The notes: a model not told the origin generated them from the letters alone. A stretch of 45,195 bases of DNA from Sunxiuqinia sp965372405 (GCA_965372405.1 CBDVCE010000044.1:1-45195), one strand, 5' to 3'; counted from the first letter of the stretch, positions 8,027 to 15,769 are shown. Made by a program: numbers and translations.

Positions 8027-9250
8027 TTAATCGTATTTAAATCGTTGGAGAAAGTGACCCATTTTATCGCGCTTTGTTTTCATATAGCGCTGGTTAAATT
8101 CATTAGGTTCAACTTCAATCGGAATAATAGAATCAACCTCTAGGCCGTATGCTTCAAGCCCTACACGTTTGACAGGGTTGTTTGTAATTAACTTCATTTT
8201 TTTCACGCCTAAGTTGCGAAGTATTTGAGCTCCAACGCCATAGTCGCGTTCGTCAGCGTCAAATCCAAGGTGGACATTCGCTTCAATGGTATCCATGCCT
8301 TCATCCTGAAGTTTATAGGCTGCAATCTTATTCATTAGTCCAATGCCTCTACCTTCCTGGATCATGTAGACTACAATTCCTCGTCCCTCATTCTCAATGA
8401 GTTCCATTGATTTTTGTAGTTGATCTCCACATTCACACCGAAAAGAGCCAAAAATATCACCAGTCATACATGAAGAGTGCATCCTTACAGGGATTGGATC
8501 ATCCATATTCCACTTTCCTTTAATCAATGCAACATGTTCAGCTCCATTTGATTTTTGACGGAAAGGAACAACACGGAAATCTCCAAATTTAGTTGGTAAA
8601 CTAACTTCTTCACCTTGCTCAATTAAACTTTCGGATTTAAGTCGATATTCAATAAGGTCTTTTATTGTAATTATTTTCAGGTCGAATTTTTCAGCAATTT
8701 TAACCAGCTCTGGCAATCGAGCCATGCTTCCATCTTCATTCATGATTTCAATCAACACTCCAACTGGTTTTAATCCAGCCATACGGGCAAGATCAACTGC
8801 GGCTTCGGTGTGTCCTGAGCGACGTAAAACACCACGATTCTTTGCTTTAAGCGGGAATATGTGTCCTGGCCTTCCTAGTTCTTCATGATTAGTGTTATAA
8901 TCAGCCAATGCTTTGATGGTTTTTGCCCTGTCACTTGCTGAAATTCCTGTAGTGCATCCATGCCCAATTAAGTCAACAGATACGGTAAATGGTGTTTCGT
9001 GGGATGAAGTGTTTTTCCCAACCATCAGATCCAGATCAAGTTCTTCACAACGCTGCTCTGTAATTGGAGCGCAAATAAGTCCACGTCCATGAGTCACCAT
9101 GAAGTTTACTTTCTCAGGTGTAATGAGTTCAGCAGCAGCAATAAAGTCACCCTCGTTTTCTCTATCCTCATCATCAACAACGATTATTAACTCGCCGTTT
9201 TTTATAGCAGAAACTGCTTCCTGAATTGTATTTAATTTGAATTTGGTCAT
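8027..9250 (-). CDS. ribBA: Bifunctional 3,4-dihydroxy-2-butanone-4-phosphate synthase / GTP cyclohydrolase II
   Basis: Makes both entry compounds of riboflavin synthesis. The N-terminal RibB domain (about 1-200) shows IIVVDDEDRENEGDFI (Mg and substrate acids), the HGRGLICAP block and RRSGHTEAAVDLARMAGL. The C-terminal RibA domain (about 205-405) shows HSSCMTGDIFGSFRCECGD, whose three Cys bind zinc, and EGRGIGLMNKI. The open frame runs further upstream to 9322, but I place the start at 9250 (MTKFKLNTIQ, 407 residues): the added 24 residues are not family-like, and a full promoter (TTTG-N18-TAGTTTTG at 9280-9309) lies inside that extension. The DUF5522 gene follows after 10 bases. Confidence 0.96.
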   Translation of the reverse strand: MTKFKLNTIQEAVSAIKNGELIIVVDDEDRENEGDFIAAAELITPEKVNFMVTHGRGLICAPITEQRCEELDLDLMVGKNTSSHETPFTVSVDLIGHGCTTGISASDRAKTIKALADYNTNHEELGRPGHIFPLKAKNRGVLRRSGHTEAAVDLARMAGLKPVGVLIEIMNEDGSMARLPELVKIAEKFDLKIITIKDLIEYRLKSESLIEQGEEVSLPTKFGDFRVVPFRQKSNGAEHVALIKGKWNMDDPIPVRMHSSCMTGDIFGSFRCECGDQLQKSMELIENEGRGIVVYMIQEGRGIGLMNKIAAYKLQDEGMDTIEANVHLGFDADERDYGVGAQILRNLGVKKMKLITNNPVKRVGLEAYGLEVDSIIPIEVEPNEFNQRYMKTKRDKMGHFLQRFKYD

Positions 9251-9279
9251 TATAATTCTCTGGTTTTCAAATGCCGTTG

Positions 9280-9309
9280 CAAAACTAAAGAAAATATTCA
9301 AATTACAAA
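9280..9309 (-). promoter_or_regulatory. Promoter of ribBA (-33 TTTG and -7 TAGTTTTG)
   Basis: On the minus strand TTTG (9306-9309) and TAGTTTTG (9280-9287) are separated by 18 bases, a near-ideal Bacteroidota promoter. It lies 30 bases upstream of the 9250 start and rules against the longer reading of ribBA. I saw no FMN riboswitch in the short leader. Confidence 0.7.
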
Positions 9310-9322
9310 TGATATTACGCAA

Positions 9323-10513
9323 CTATGCACGTTTGGATTTCTCCCAAAGTACAGACTGCCTTCCCTTGAAATAACGGAAGAAGCCTTTTATTGAGGCATA
9401 ATTCATGGCAACAAAGTAATAAGGAACAAAAAAAGTCTTGATTCTGATTTTTTTATTCTCAAAAAACCAGCCAGTTATGGCAATTATGTACATAAAGGAT
9501 TGAATGTAAAAGAATAATGAAAAGAATGAAAGGGTTTGCCAACTACTGCTTTGAACTAAAATTAAAAAATTGATAAAAAATAGCAGGAAAAGTGCGAAAG
9601 GTGCAAGAGTCCATCGTAAAACTTTGTGTGAAAAGTACTGAATGCTTAATATTCCAAATCGAAAAGGGTTGAGAAGTTCAGGTAATCTGAAAATTGTTTG
9701 AAGTCCACCTGCTGCAATCCTTGTTTTTCTTTTTAGTTCCTCTTTTACATTTACCGAAGCAGTTTCAACAGCGAAGGCTTTCGGTGCATAAGCAATTTTG
9801 TGACCTTCTGTTGCTATTCTTAATGAGATAATAAAGTCATCAAGCAAAGTGTCTTTTTCTACTTCTTTATAAAGCTCTTTTCTGATTGCGAAAAGTTCGC
9901 CAGCAGCACCTATGGCAGAGCTTAGTTCAGCATCCATTTCTTTTATGAATGACTCAATTTTCCAATAAATCCCCTCTCCTGAGCCAGCCGCTGTGTCATT
10001 CTTTAGATCCATAATGCGTTTTTCTCCGGCTACGCATCCAACTTTTGGATCTTGAAATTTCTCAACAATTTCTAAAACTGAATTTTGGTTTAAAAGGGTA
10101 TTGCTATCAGAGAAAATGACAATTGGAGCTTGAACCAACTGCATCCCTCTGTTCATTGCGTCAATCTTACCTCGTCTTTCAGGCTGATGGGCAACTTGCT
10201 GATGAGGATATTTTTTTAACAGCTCAGGTGTGCCATCATTGGATCCATCAGTTAGCCAGAGGTATTGTATTTTTTCTTTCGGGTAATTTAAATCAAATGT
10301 ATTCTTTACCTTTTGATCAATGTAGTCCGCTTCATTATAAGCGGTGACAAATAAGCATACGCGTGGAAGCTTCGTTAGATCAAGCTCCGTTTTCAAGTCT
10401 GCATTTGTGCGAAATCGTTTGATTAGAACTAATATCCAAAGTATAACTGCATATCCAGCATAGGTGTAGAAAACAATTAAGAATAATATCAGAAAGAGAA
10501 TTTCAATCATCAA
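9323..10513 (-). CDS. Family 2 glycosyltransferase, membrane-bound
   Basis: Processive-type GT2 enzyme of 396 residues. An N-terminal membrane helix (1-33) is followed by a GT-A domain with VTAYNEADYID (57-66), DGSND (89-93, nucleotide-sugar Asp), DSNT (136-139, metal DxD position), TLLDDF near 219 (catalytic Asp) and RKTRIAAGG near 258 in the place of the QxxRW motif. Three hydrophobic segments close the chain. It resembles GlcNAc-transferase-like GT2 proteins that build surface polysaccharides; donor and acceptor are not known. It overlaps the upstream GT4 gene by 11 bases, so the two are translationally coupled, and this gene comes third after the LptF/LptG-like gene. Confidence 0.9.
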   Translation of the reverse strand: MMIEILFLILFLIVFYTYAGYAVILWILVLIKRFRTNADLKTELDLTKLPRVCLFVTAYNEADYIDQKVKNTFDLNYPKEKIQYLWLTDGSNDGTPELLKKYPHQQVAHQPERRGKIDAMNRGMQLVQAPIVIFSDSNTLLNQNSVLEIVEKFQDPKVGCVAGEKRIMDLKNDTAAGSGEGIYWKIESFIKEMDAELSSAIGAAGELFAIRKELYKEVEKDTLLDDFIISLRIATEGHKIAYAPKAFAVETASVNVKEELKRKTRIAAGGLQTIFRLPELLNPFRFGILSIQYFSHKVLRWTLAPFALFLLFFINFLILVQSSSWQTLSFFSLFFYIQSFMYIIAITGWFFENKKIRIKTFFVPYYFVAMNYASIKGFFRYFKGRQSVLWEKSKRA

Positions 10514-11708
10514 TTTGCTGCTTATAAAAGTCGATTAGTGAACCTGTGATGGACAAGTTATCAAATTTTTCGTGAATGAGGCTGACAGAGTTCCGGCAAA
10601 TTGTATCAAAAAGTGAACGATCTTGAATAAGTTCGAAGATTGCCGCAATAAAAGTGTCGGGATCGTTAGCAACCATAATGTTTTCCCTGTTTGTTGTAGA
10701 AATTCCTTCAGTGCCAATATCTGTGGAAACAATTGCTTTTCCTAAAGCCATGCCTTCCACAATTTTTACACGCATTCCGCTACCTGAATGCAGAGGAACA
10801 ACCATAATTGCTTTCGAATTCATAAACTCATAGGCGTCTTCAATCTCTCCTAAATAATGGACATCGTTAATTTTAATAAGTTTCTCAAACCAGTCTGGAG
10901 CATTTCTGCCAGCAAGATAAAACTTCAGTTCGGGGTGAAGTAATTTAATTTTAGGCCAGCATTTGTCAAAAAACCATAATAAGCCTTCCTGGTTTGGTGC
11001 CCAATCCAATGCGCCAATATGAAATAGCGATGGGTACTCCATCCCTTTTGCTTTAGGAACTAGTGAAGAGAGATCAATTCCTGTTTGTGTAGTGTGCCGG
11101 GGGAGTTTATTTCCAAGTTTATCAAGAATTTTCCCGTCACGTTCTGTAATTGAAACAAGAGCATCGTATTCATTTAAATAACTAAGCTCAAATTTTTTGA
11201 TTCTTTTTGAAAGTAACTTCAAGTAAATTCGTTTAAAACCGCTTGCTAATTTTATGCTGCGATTCCATATTTCAAATTCAATATTATGTGCACGGTAGGC
11301 AATTAGGGCATCACTGTATTGGCGAATTAAAGAGATATACGGACAGAGATATAAACCTTCTAATTGAATAACATCAAACTTTTCTCTTTTTAGAATCTCA
11401 ATAAGTTTTCGACTGTAGTTTTCATCTAGAAACCGGACTGCATTATATGGTAGTTTCGAAAAAAGAAGATTGGTTAAAAGCCCTGCAATAGTTATTTCTG
11501 CTGGCACATCAATTAAATTAATGCTAACAGATGATTTTAGACTTTCTGGAATATCCTCGAACGATATTTTATGTTTTTGGGTATTCATAGCCAATAAAGT
11601 AACCTCAATCCCTTGCATTGAAAAACCTTTAGTTAGTGCAAGTGTGGCGATTGCTCCACCGTCTTTTGGTGGCCAGGGTATTTTATTGGTCAGTTGAAGA
11701 ATCTTCAT
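10503..11708 (-). CDS. Family 4-like glycosyltransferase
   Basis: Cytosolic GT-B fold glycosyltransferase of 401 residues. The N-terminal acceptor domain begins MKILQLTNKIPWPPKDGGAIA, the glycine-rich start typical of GT4. The C-terminal donor domain has SLFHIGALDWAPNQEGLLWF and the loop PLHSGSGMRVKIVEGMALGKAIVST, containing the retaining-enzyme Glu motif. Substrates are unknown. The gene overlaps the end of the permease gene by 26 bases and the following GT2 gene by 11, which ties sugar transfer to envelope lipid export in one transcript. Confidence 0.9.
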   Translation of the reverse strand: MKILQLTNKIPWPPKDGGAIATLALTKGFSMQGIEVTLLAMNTQKHKISFEDIPESLKSSVSINLIDVPAEITIAGLLTNLLFSKLPYNAVRFLDENYSRKLIEILKREKFDVIQLEGLYLCPYISLIRQYSDALIAYRAHNIEFEIWNRSIKLASGFKRIYLKLLSKRIKKFELSYLNEYDALVSITERDGKILDKLGNKLPRHTTQTGIDLSSLVPKAKGMEYPSLFHIGALDWAPNQEGLLWFFDKCWPKIKLLHPELKFYLAGRNAPDWFEKLIKINDVHYLGEIEDAYEFMNSKAIMVVPLHSGSGMRVKIVEGMALGKAIVSTDIGTEGISTTNRENIMVANDPDTFIAAIFELIQDRSLFDTICRNSVSLIHEKFDNLSITGSLIDFYKQQIDD

Positions 11709-13191
11709 TTGTTATTTCTTCTTGACTTTTTTTTCGAAAGAATAAAAAATTGATCAATCGTTTGAAGTTATTCTGGTAAGTTTCAATATTCATCATTCCC
11801 GAATCATTAGCTGCTTTGTAGGTCAGATAAATGCCAATTGGCATAAATATCATCGTTGAGAACCACATTCCTTTGAACATCGTCCACATGTCTTCACGAG
11901 CAAATTTTTCACCCGAAATGGAAATCATGTAATAGGTTATAAATAGTAAGATTGAAACAACGACAGGCATGCCAAGCCCACCTTTTCGAATGATAGCACC
12001 AAGTGGAGCTCCTATAAAAAAGAAGATTAAACATGCGATGGATAACGTGAATTTTCGATGCTTTTCCATCGTGTATTTATTCAGATTCTTTTTGACATTG
12101 TAAAGGGTTATTATATTTTGGTCAATAGTTTGAATATTCCCCCTGGCTTCAGCAACAGCTTGTTGGATGCTCTCATTTTTTTCCATCGGATCCAATGAAC
12201 TTAACAAGCTTGTGTAATTGATAATTGTATCTGCCGTGAAATTATATACCTTTTTTAATGAATCATGTCGATGGGTGATATTTATAAGCTCTTTATTGGT
12301 AATTGAGTTGTAGTGCATGTTAATAGCAAATCTTCTGACACGTGTTTTGTAGTCAAAATCAAGTGAATCTTCAAAATGAGTGAGTTGGGCGATATTCATC
12401 ATTCTGTAATTTGGCCTCATCATGTCTTCGTCAGTTCGTTTGAAGTCAAAACCTTTTAAGCTAATATTTATCACTTGTTTCTTAAATCTTTCCCGACGAA
12501 AAGGATATCTTTTATTTCGTCTACGTTCTCGTGGTTTTGCATTTGTATTTGATTCTCCGTTAAAAAGTGTCATAGTCATGAACTTTTTATCTTCGGATAT
12601 CTTCATATGACCTGAATCGGCAACTGTTACCTGAACGTTCCCGTTATTTTTTCGGTGGTCATATATCATGATATTGTAAAGCATGTTATCCGTTCTGCTT
12701 TTCTCTTCAACACGAATGCTAAACCCATCAATATCATTTGTAAAAACGCCTTCGTTAATTATCATCTCAGGTTTTTGACGTTTAACGCTTGCTAATAGAT
12801 ACCCAAATTTTGTGTTTGTAAATGGAAGAATATTATTGGCGAAATAGAATGCAAATCCGGCAAGTGTAATAGCAACAATAAACAATGGGCGCATGATGCG
12901 AAATAAGGATATGCCTGATGCTTTAATGGCAACTAGCTCATAATTCTCACCCAGTGCCCCAAATGTCATAATTGAGGCGAGTAACACTGATAAAGGGAAG
13001 GCCATAGGAACCAAGGCGAGCGAAGCATAAAAAAGGAGCTCAACGATGATATTCCATTCAAGTCCTTTTCCTACTAAATCATCAATGTATTTCCATAAAA
13101 ACTGCATCAACAGAATGAAAACACAGATAAAAAAGGTCATGAAAAAAGGACCTAAAAAGCTTTTTAGTATAAATGTGTGTAAACGCTTCAT
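11683..13191 (-). CDS. LptF/LptG family (YjgP/YjgQ) permease
   Basis: Inner-membrane part of the LptB2FG ABC transporter, which extracts lipopolysaccharide and passes it to LptC. The 502 residues start with KRLHTFILKSFLGPFFMTFFICVFILLMQFLWKYIDDL, and the layout is three N-terminal helices, a large periplasmic beta-jellyroll region (about 110-370, with a basic RRRNKRYPFRRERFKK stretch) and three C-terminal helices (FFIGAPLGAIIRKGGLGMP is a family block). It is longer than the 350-390 residues of Gammaproteobacterial LptF/G because of an enlarged, charged periplasmic domain, which is usual for one of the two Bacteroidota paralogs. No second paralog or lptB is in the window. A -7 box lies at 13214-13221. 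Confidence 0.92.
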   Translation of the reverse strand: MKRLHTFILKSFLGPFFMTFFICVFILLMQFLWKYIDDLVGKGLEWNIIVELLFYASLALVPMAFPLSVLLASIMTFGALGENYELVAIKASGISLFRIMRPLFIVAITLAGFAFYFANNILPFTNTKFGYLLASVKRQKPEMIINEGVFTNDIDGFSIRVEEKSRTDNMLYNIMIYDHRKNNGNVQVTVADSGHMKISEDKKFMTMTLFNGESNTNAKPRERRRNKRYPFRRERFKKQVINISLKGFDFKRTDEDMMRPNYRMMNIAQLTHFEDSLDFDYKTRVRRFAINMHYNSITNKELINITHRHDSLKKVYNFTADTIINYTSLLSSLDPMEKNESIQQAVAEARGNIQTIDQNIITLYNVKKNLNKYTMEKHRKFTLSIACLIFFFIGAPLGAIIRKGGLGMPVVVSILLFITYYMISISGEKFAREDMWTMFKGMWFSTMIFMPIGIYLTYKAANDSGMMNIETYQNNFKRLINFLFFRKKSQEEITNEDSSTDQ

Positions 13192-13213
13192 TTTTCTTCT
13201 TTGAAAACGATTA

Positions 13214-13221
13214 CAAAGCTA
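13214..13221 (-). promoter_or_regulatory. Promoter -7 box of the LptF/LptG-GT-GT operon
   Basis: TAGCTTTG on the minus strand is an exact TAnnTTTG match 23 bases before the permease start. A -33 TTTG is not obvious. Confidence 0.5.
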
Positions 13222-13254
13222 AGTTATTTTAGAGAAATTAAAAGTTAAAAAAGC

Positions 13255-13638
13255 TTAGCAGCCTAAGATGTGTTTTAAGTCAGAGATTTGACTATTCCAT
13301 AGGTTTGAGGTTTCTTCCTCCTCGTCTTCATCAGAAAAATCAATTATAATTAATGAAACGTCTCCTGTGAGTTCATCTTTATTAATGCGGAATTCGAAAT
13401 ATGTTCCTTTAAGTTCATCTTCTAGCCAAGTAAAGCGGACTAGTTTATTTTCTTTATGAAGTGTTTTTTCTGATTCTTGTTCTGTTCCTTCCCACACGAA
13501 TATAAAATTTTTCCCCTTTACGCGAACATCATCTGCAAACCACTCAGCAAGTCCTGATGCAGTGCTTAAACGATTAAATAAAACTTTAGGTGAGCAATTT
13601 AAGGGGAACTCGAGCTGTATCTTGGTTTTTGTATCCAT
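13255..13638 (-). CDS. START-like (AHSA1/SRPBCC fold) domain protein
   Basis: Single-domain protein of 127 residues: KIQLEFPLNCSPKVLFNRLSTASGLAEWFADDVRVKGKNF is the start of a helix-grip fold as in START-like proteins that are widespread in Bacteroidota. KLVRFTWLEDELKGTYFEFRI gives the central strands, an acidic DEDEEEE patch follows, and it ends NSQISDLKHILGC. Such folds hold hydrophobic ligands, but no ligand or role is known for this group. It lies just upstream of the LptF/LptG gene, separated by 63 bases that carry a promoter box, so it may be transcribed alone. Confidence 0.8.
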   Translation of the reverse strand: MDTKTKIQLEFPLNCSPKVLFNRLSTASGLAEWFADDVRVKGKNFIFVWEGTEQESEKTLHKENKLVRFTWLEDELKGTYFEFRINKDELTGDVSLIIIDFSDEDEEEETSNLWNSQISDLKHILGC

Positions 13639-13748
13639 TTTCGATCAATTTTTAGCAATATAAGGATAATCAGGTAATAAATCAATCTCACTTAAAAACG
13701 CGAAGTAAAAAATGTATTTATTTTAGAAGGCTGCTAAAAAATAAATAC

Positions 13749-13756
13749 TATATTTG
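13749..13756 (+). promoter_or_regulatory. Promoter -7 box of the tRNA gene
   Basis: TATATTTG matches TAnnTTTG and lies 71 bases upstream of the tRNA 5' end; the transcript would need 5' processing by RNase P. Confidence 0.5.
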
Positions 13757-13827
13757 CACCGCAATTTTGAGAATTCAGTGTGATAATTGTTGCATGAAAG
13801 TTCGAAGAAAAGTACAAGAATTATGAT

Positions 13828-13901
13828 GGCGAGGTAGCTCAGCTGGTTAGAGCGCGTGATTCATAATCACGAGGTCGGCGGTTCAAGCCCGCCTCTCGCT
13901 A
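13828..13901 (+). tRNA. tRNA-Met (anticodon CAT)
   Basis: A full cloverleaf of 74 bases. The acceptor arm GGCGAGG pairs with TCTCGCT (G-U at the first and last pairs), the D arm contains AGCTCAGCTGGTTAGAGC, the anticodon stem CGTGA/TCACG holds loop TTCATAA, and the T arm is GGCGG-TTCAAGC-CCGCC, with discriminator A. The 3' CCA is not encoded. The anticodon stem lacks the three G-C pairs of initiator tRNA, so it is an elongator Met tRNA or, less likely, the Ile2 tRNA whose CAT is modified to lysidine. It is a lone tRNA gene with its own promoter and terminator. Confidence 0.93.
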
Positions 13902-13917
13902 CAGAGAAATGAGGGTT

Positions 13918-13954
13918 AAAGGTTTGTAATGATAATGTATTACAAACCTTTTTT
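13918..13954 (+). terminator. Rho-independent terminator after the tRNA
   Basis: A perfect 13-bp stem (AAAGGTTTGTAAT with ATTACAAACCTTT) with an 8-base loop, followed by T residues, begins 17 bases past the tRNA. Confidence 0.9.
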
Positions 13955-14025
13955 CGTTTTTGAGAGATATGTTCAAGTGATATTCCGATACTTCGTAGAA
14001 GTTAATAATCCTAATAATATATATA

Positions 14026-15009
14026 TTAGTTCTGCAGACAAGTAGGAGTTGGGTATCTTAGGCAACCTTTTATGCGTAAGCTGTATGATAAAATTGCAAC
14101 TTCAAGTAATAATTCAAAATATTCGCTATGTCCTTCAAATCCGGCTCCTAGTGCCAGTGCAAATAAGAAGAATGAACTGGGGTGAGGGGTGAATAGCTTG
14201 AGTAGGTAAGTTTTATTCTTCGTAGGAAATAACCAAGCAAAGAATAGTGCGAAAAATACACCAGTGCCAACAATTGGATAGGCAAATTTAAAAATAGGAT
14301 TCATGAAATTGTGTACATTCGTCTCTCTCTGATAATTATATTCTTTAAATACTCCCGTAGATTCCCATCCAAAAATTCGTTGACCCCAACTCATTTCTTC
14401 TCCAAAAACGACAAGAAGAATAATTGAAAATAATATAAGTATCGTAATAATCTTTTTTGAGTTATGAAATTGATGTGGTGTTTTGTATAAAACGATGGCT
14501 GCTGAAAATAGAATTATTCCAGAAAGAAGAAATAACAAAGAGCTTAATTCTTCGATATATCCTTCCTGTATTGGGGCTCCGATTATCATGAACACGAAGA
14601 ATGAGATAAAAGCAAATGAGGTGCCATACGCAAAAAGATCAGCTGGAAGTTCTTTTTTGTTGCAAAGTTTATCATCCACGAAAAACTGTATTGACTTTTT
14701 CCTGTCAATAAATAAGTCTATGAATCTTCGCAATAGATTTTTTAATGGGGTATAGATTAATACATTGAAAATTACACTTGCAGATATGAATGCAACAATA
14801 ACAATCTTTAGATCAAAAGCCGTTCGTCGAGAGATTTCACCATCAGAACTTATTTTGTTTTCTACAAAGAAAGTAATCATGTCAACAACATGATTAAAAA
14901 ACAAAACTAGGGCAAGCGTAACGATAGACTGAAATATCCCGAAATAAATCTTCCAAAATTTTTGATTTTTGATAGATGAAGAATTAGGGAAAGAAGTATT
15001 TGTATTCAT
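14026..15009 (-). CDS. Uncharacterised polytopic membrane protein with an EEMSWGQR motif
   Basis: 327-residue integral membrane protein of unknown function, with about eight hydrophobic segments and a short cytosolic-looking N-terminus. The most striking part is a conserved-looking, charged block after a helix, at about residues 204-240: GEEMSWGQRIFGWES followed by YNYQRETNVHNFMNP. I recall the EE-x-SWGQR plus ETN-x-HN combination from other unannotated bacterial membrane proteins, and such acidic and His residues at a membrane edge could form an active or metal site, but that is inference. It has its own well-formed promoter (15039-15068) and is insulated from the upstream peptide gene by a strong terminator, so a role with that peptide is possible only by neighbourhood. 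Confidence 0.75.
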   Translation of the reverse strand: MNTNTSFPNSSSIKNQKFWKIYFGIFQSIVTLALVLFFNHVVDMITFFVENKISSDGEISRRTAFDLKIVIVAFISASVIFNVLIYTPLKNLLRRFIDLFIDRKKSIQFFVDDKLCNKKELPADLFAYGTSFAFISFFVFMIIGAPIQEGYIEELSSLLFLLSGIILFSAAIVLYKTPHQFHNSKKIITILILFSIILLVVFGEEMSWGQRIFGWESTGVFKEYNYQRETNVHNFMNPIFKFAYPIVGTGVFFALFFAWLFPTKNKTYLLKLFTPHPSSFFLFALALGAGFEGHSEYFELLLEVAILSYSLRIKGCLRYPTPTCLQN

Positions 15010-15038
15010 GGTAAAACACTTTGAGTATAAGGATAATC

Positions 15039-15068
15039 CAAAACTATGAAATAAATTCTAGCTTCCAA
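15039..15068 (-). promoter_or_regulatory. Promoter of the EEMSWGQR membrane protein gene
   Basis: On the minus strand TTG (15066-15068) and TAGTTTTG (15039-15046) are 19 bases apart, a near-ideal Bacteroidota promoter, 30 bases before the start codon. Confidence 0.65.
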
Positions 15069-15125
15069 GAGAGTAGAATATTTTTTAGATGGGAAATAGA
15101 TGTCTTTTTAGTATTGTAATTGGCG

Positions 15126-15204
15126 TAATTTAGAATTGAGATGAATTTGAAATGGCTTCATTAATTTCAATGATATTAATTTGATGTCTCTAATTCTAAA
15201 ATTA
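15126..15204. repeat. Imperfect nested inverted repeat
   Basis: TAATTTAGAATTGAGA (15126-15141) is nearly the reverse complement of the 18 bases at 15187-15204, and between them TTGAAAT pairs exactly with ATTTCAA. It lies just past the terminator of the peptide gene and upstream of the membrane protein promoter. It could be a second-line terminator, a small RNA or an old mobile-element remnant. Confidence 0.35.
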
Positions 15205-15221
15205 AAGAATCTTTCATGCAT

Positions 15222-15266
15222 AAAAAAACTGAGATTATAAATGAATAATTTATAATCTCAGTTTTT
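15222..15266 (-). terminator. Strong terminator of the small peptide gene
   Basis: A perfect 19-bp stem (15224-15242 with 15248-15266) closes a 5-base loop; on the minus strand it ends in a run of seven T. It is symmetric enough to work on either strand. It lies 60 bases past the peptide stop codon. Confidence 0.88.
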
Positions 15267-15326
15267 AGTATATGTCATTAAGTTTAATGTTCGATTAGAA
15301 GTAATTTCTAATAACAAGAGTCGAAA

Positions 15327-15575
15327 TTAATCGTCGCTACTGCCACCGCTTCCCCAGTCACCAGAGCCACTAGATCCACTGCTGCCAGCTGCAGAACAAT
15401 GTCCACCACCTCCTCTTCGTCTTCTTCCTCCGCCTCTGTGTGCAGTGGCTTCTTCGCTAAGTAAAACCATTAAAGTTGCTGCTGAGAATGCACCTAGACC
15501 AGCCTTTTTTATGGCTTCTTTACGCGTAATCTTTTTCCCTTTTAACTCGTTTGATAAAATGTTATCTTTTTTCAT
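15327..15575 (-). CDS. Small Tat-like-leader Gly/Ser/Arg-rich peptide, candidate precursor of a modified peptide
   Basis: 82-residue peptide in two parts. Residues 1-45 look like a leader or signal: a charged start with KKITRKEAIKKAG (14-26), then a hydrophobic LGAFSAATLMVLLS (27-40) and a possible cut after EEATA (45). The TRKEAIKKAGLG pattern recalls Tat signals but has Arg-Lys, not twin Arg. Residues 46-82 are low complexity: HRGGGRRRRGGGGHC, then nine Ser with Gly, one Trp and an acidic end. There is one Cys (60). It has its own promoter and terminator and is divergent from a PqqD/HprK-like kinase and a nucleotidyltransferase, so I infer that it is their substrate; the nine C-terminal Ser would be natural phosphate or nucleotide acceptors. 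A plain secreted surface peptide is the alternative. Confidence 0.7.
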   Translation of the reverse strand: MKKDNILSNELKGKKITRKEAIKKAGLGAFSAATLMVLLSEEATAHRGGGRRRRGGGGHCSAAGSSGSSGSGDWGSGGSSDD

Positions 15576-15639
15576 ATCTAAAGGATTTTATTTCCAATAA
15601 TATTTATAAATCAATTCAAATAATAGAAATTCTTCAATA

Positions 15640-15670
15640 CAAATGTATATATAGAAAATACTGCATACAA
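15640..15670 (-). promoter_or_regulatory. Promoter of the small peptide gene
   Basis: On the minus strand TTG (15668-15670) and TACATTTG (15640-15647) are 20 bases apart, matching the Bacteroidota promoter. The leader to the start codon would be about 60 bases. Confidence 0.6.
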
Positions 15671-15769
15671 TGGGGGATTTTACCTAATTATGTTATTGTG
15701 GAAATTACGCATAGACGTTAGTGTATTGATTAAGAGGTTGGTGGTAGGCTAGTTCTAGGTTTATTATTC

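Larger units (their letters stand above)
15010..15326. other. Structured intergenic region, no gene
   Basis: These 317 bases hold the promoter of the membrane protein gene, an imperfect nested palindrome and the terminator of the small peptide gene. No coding sequence was seen. Confidence 0.6.
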
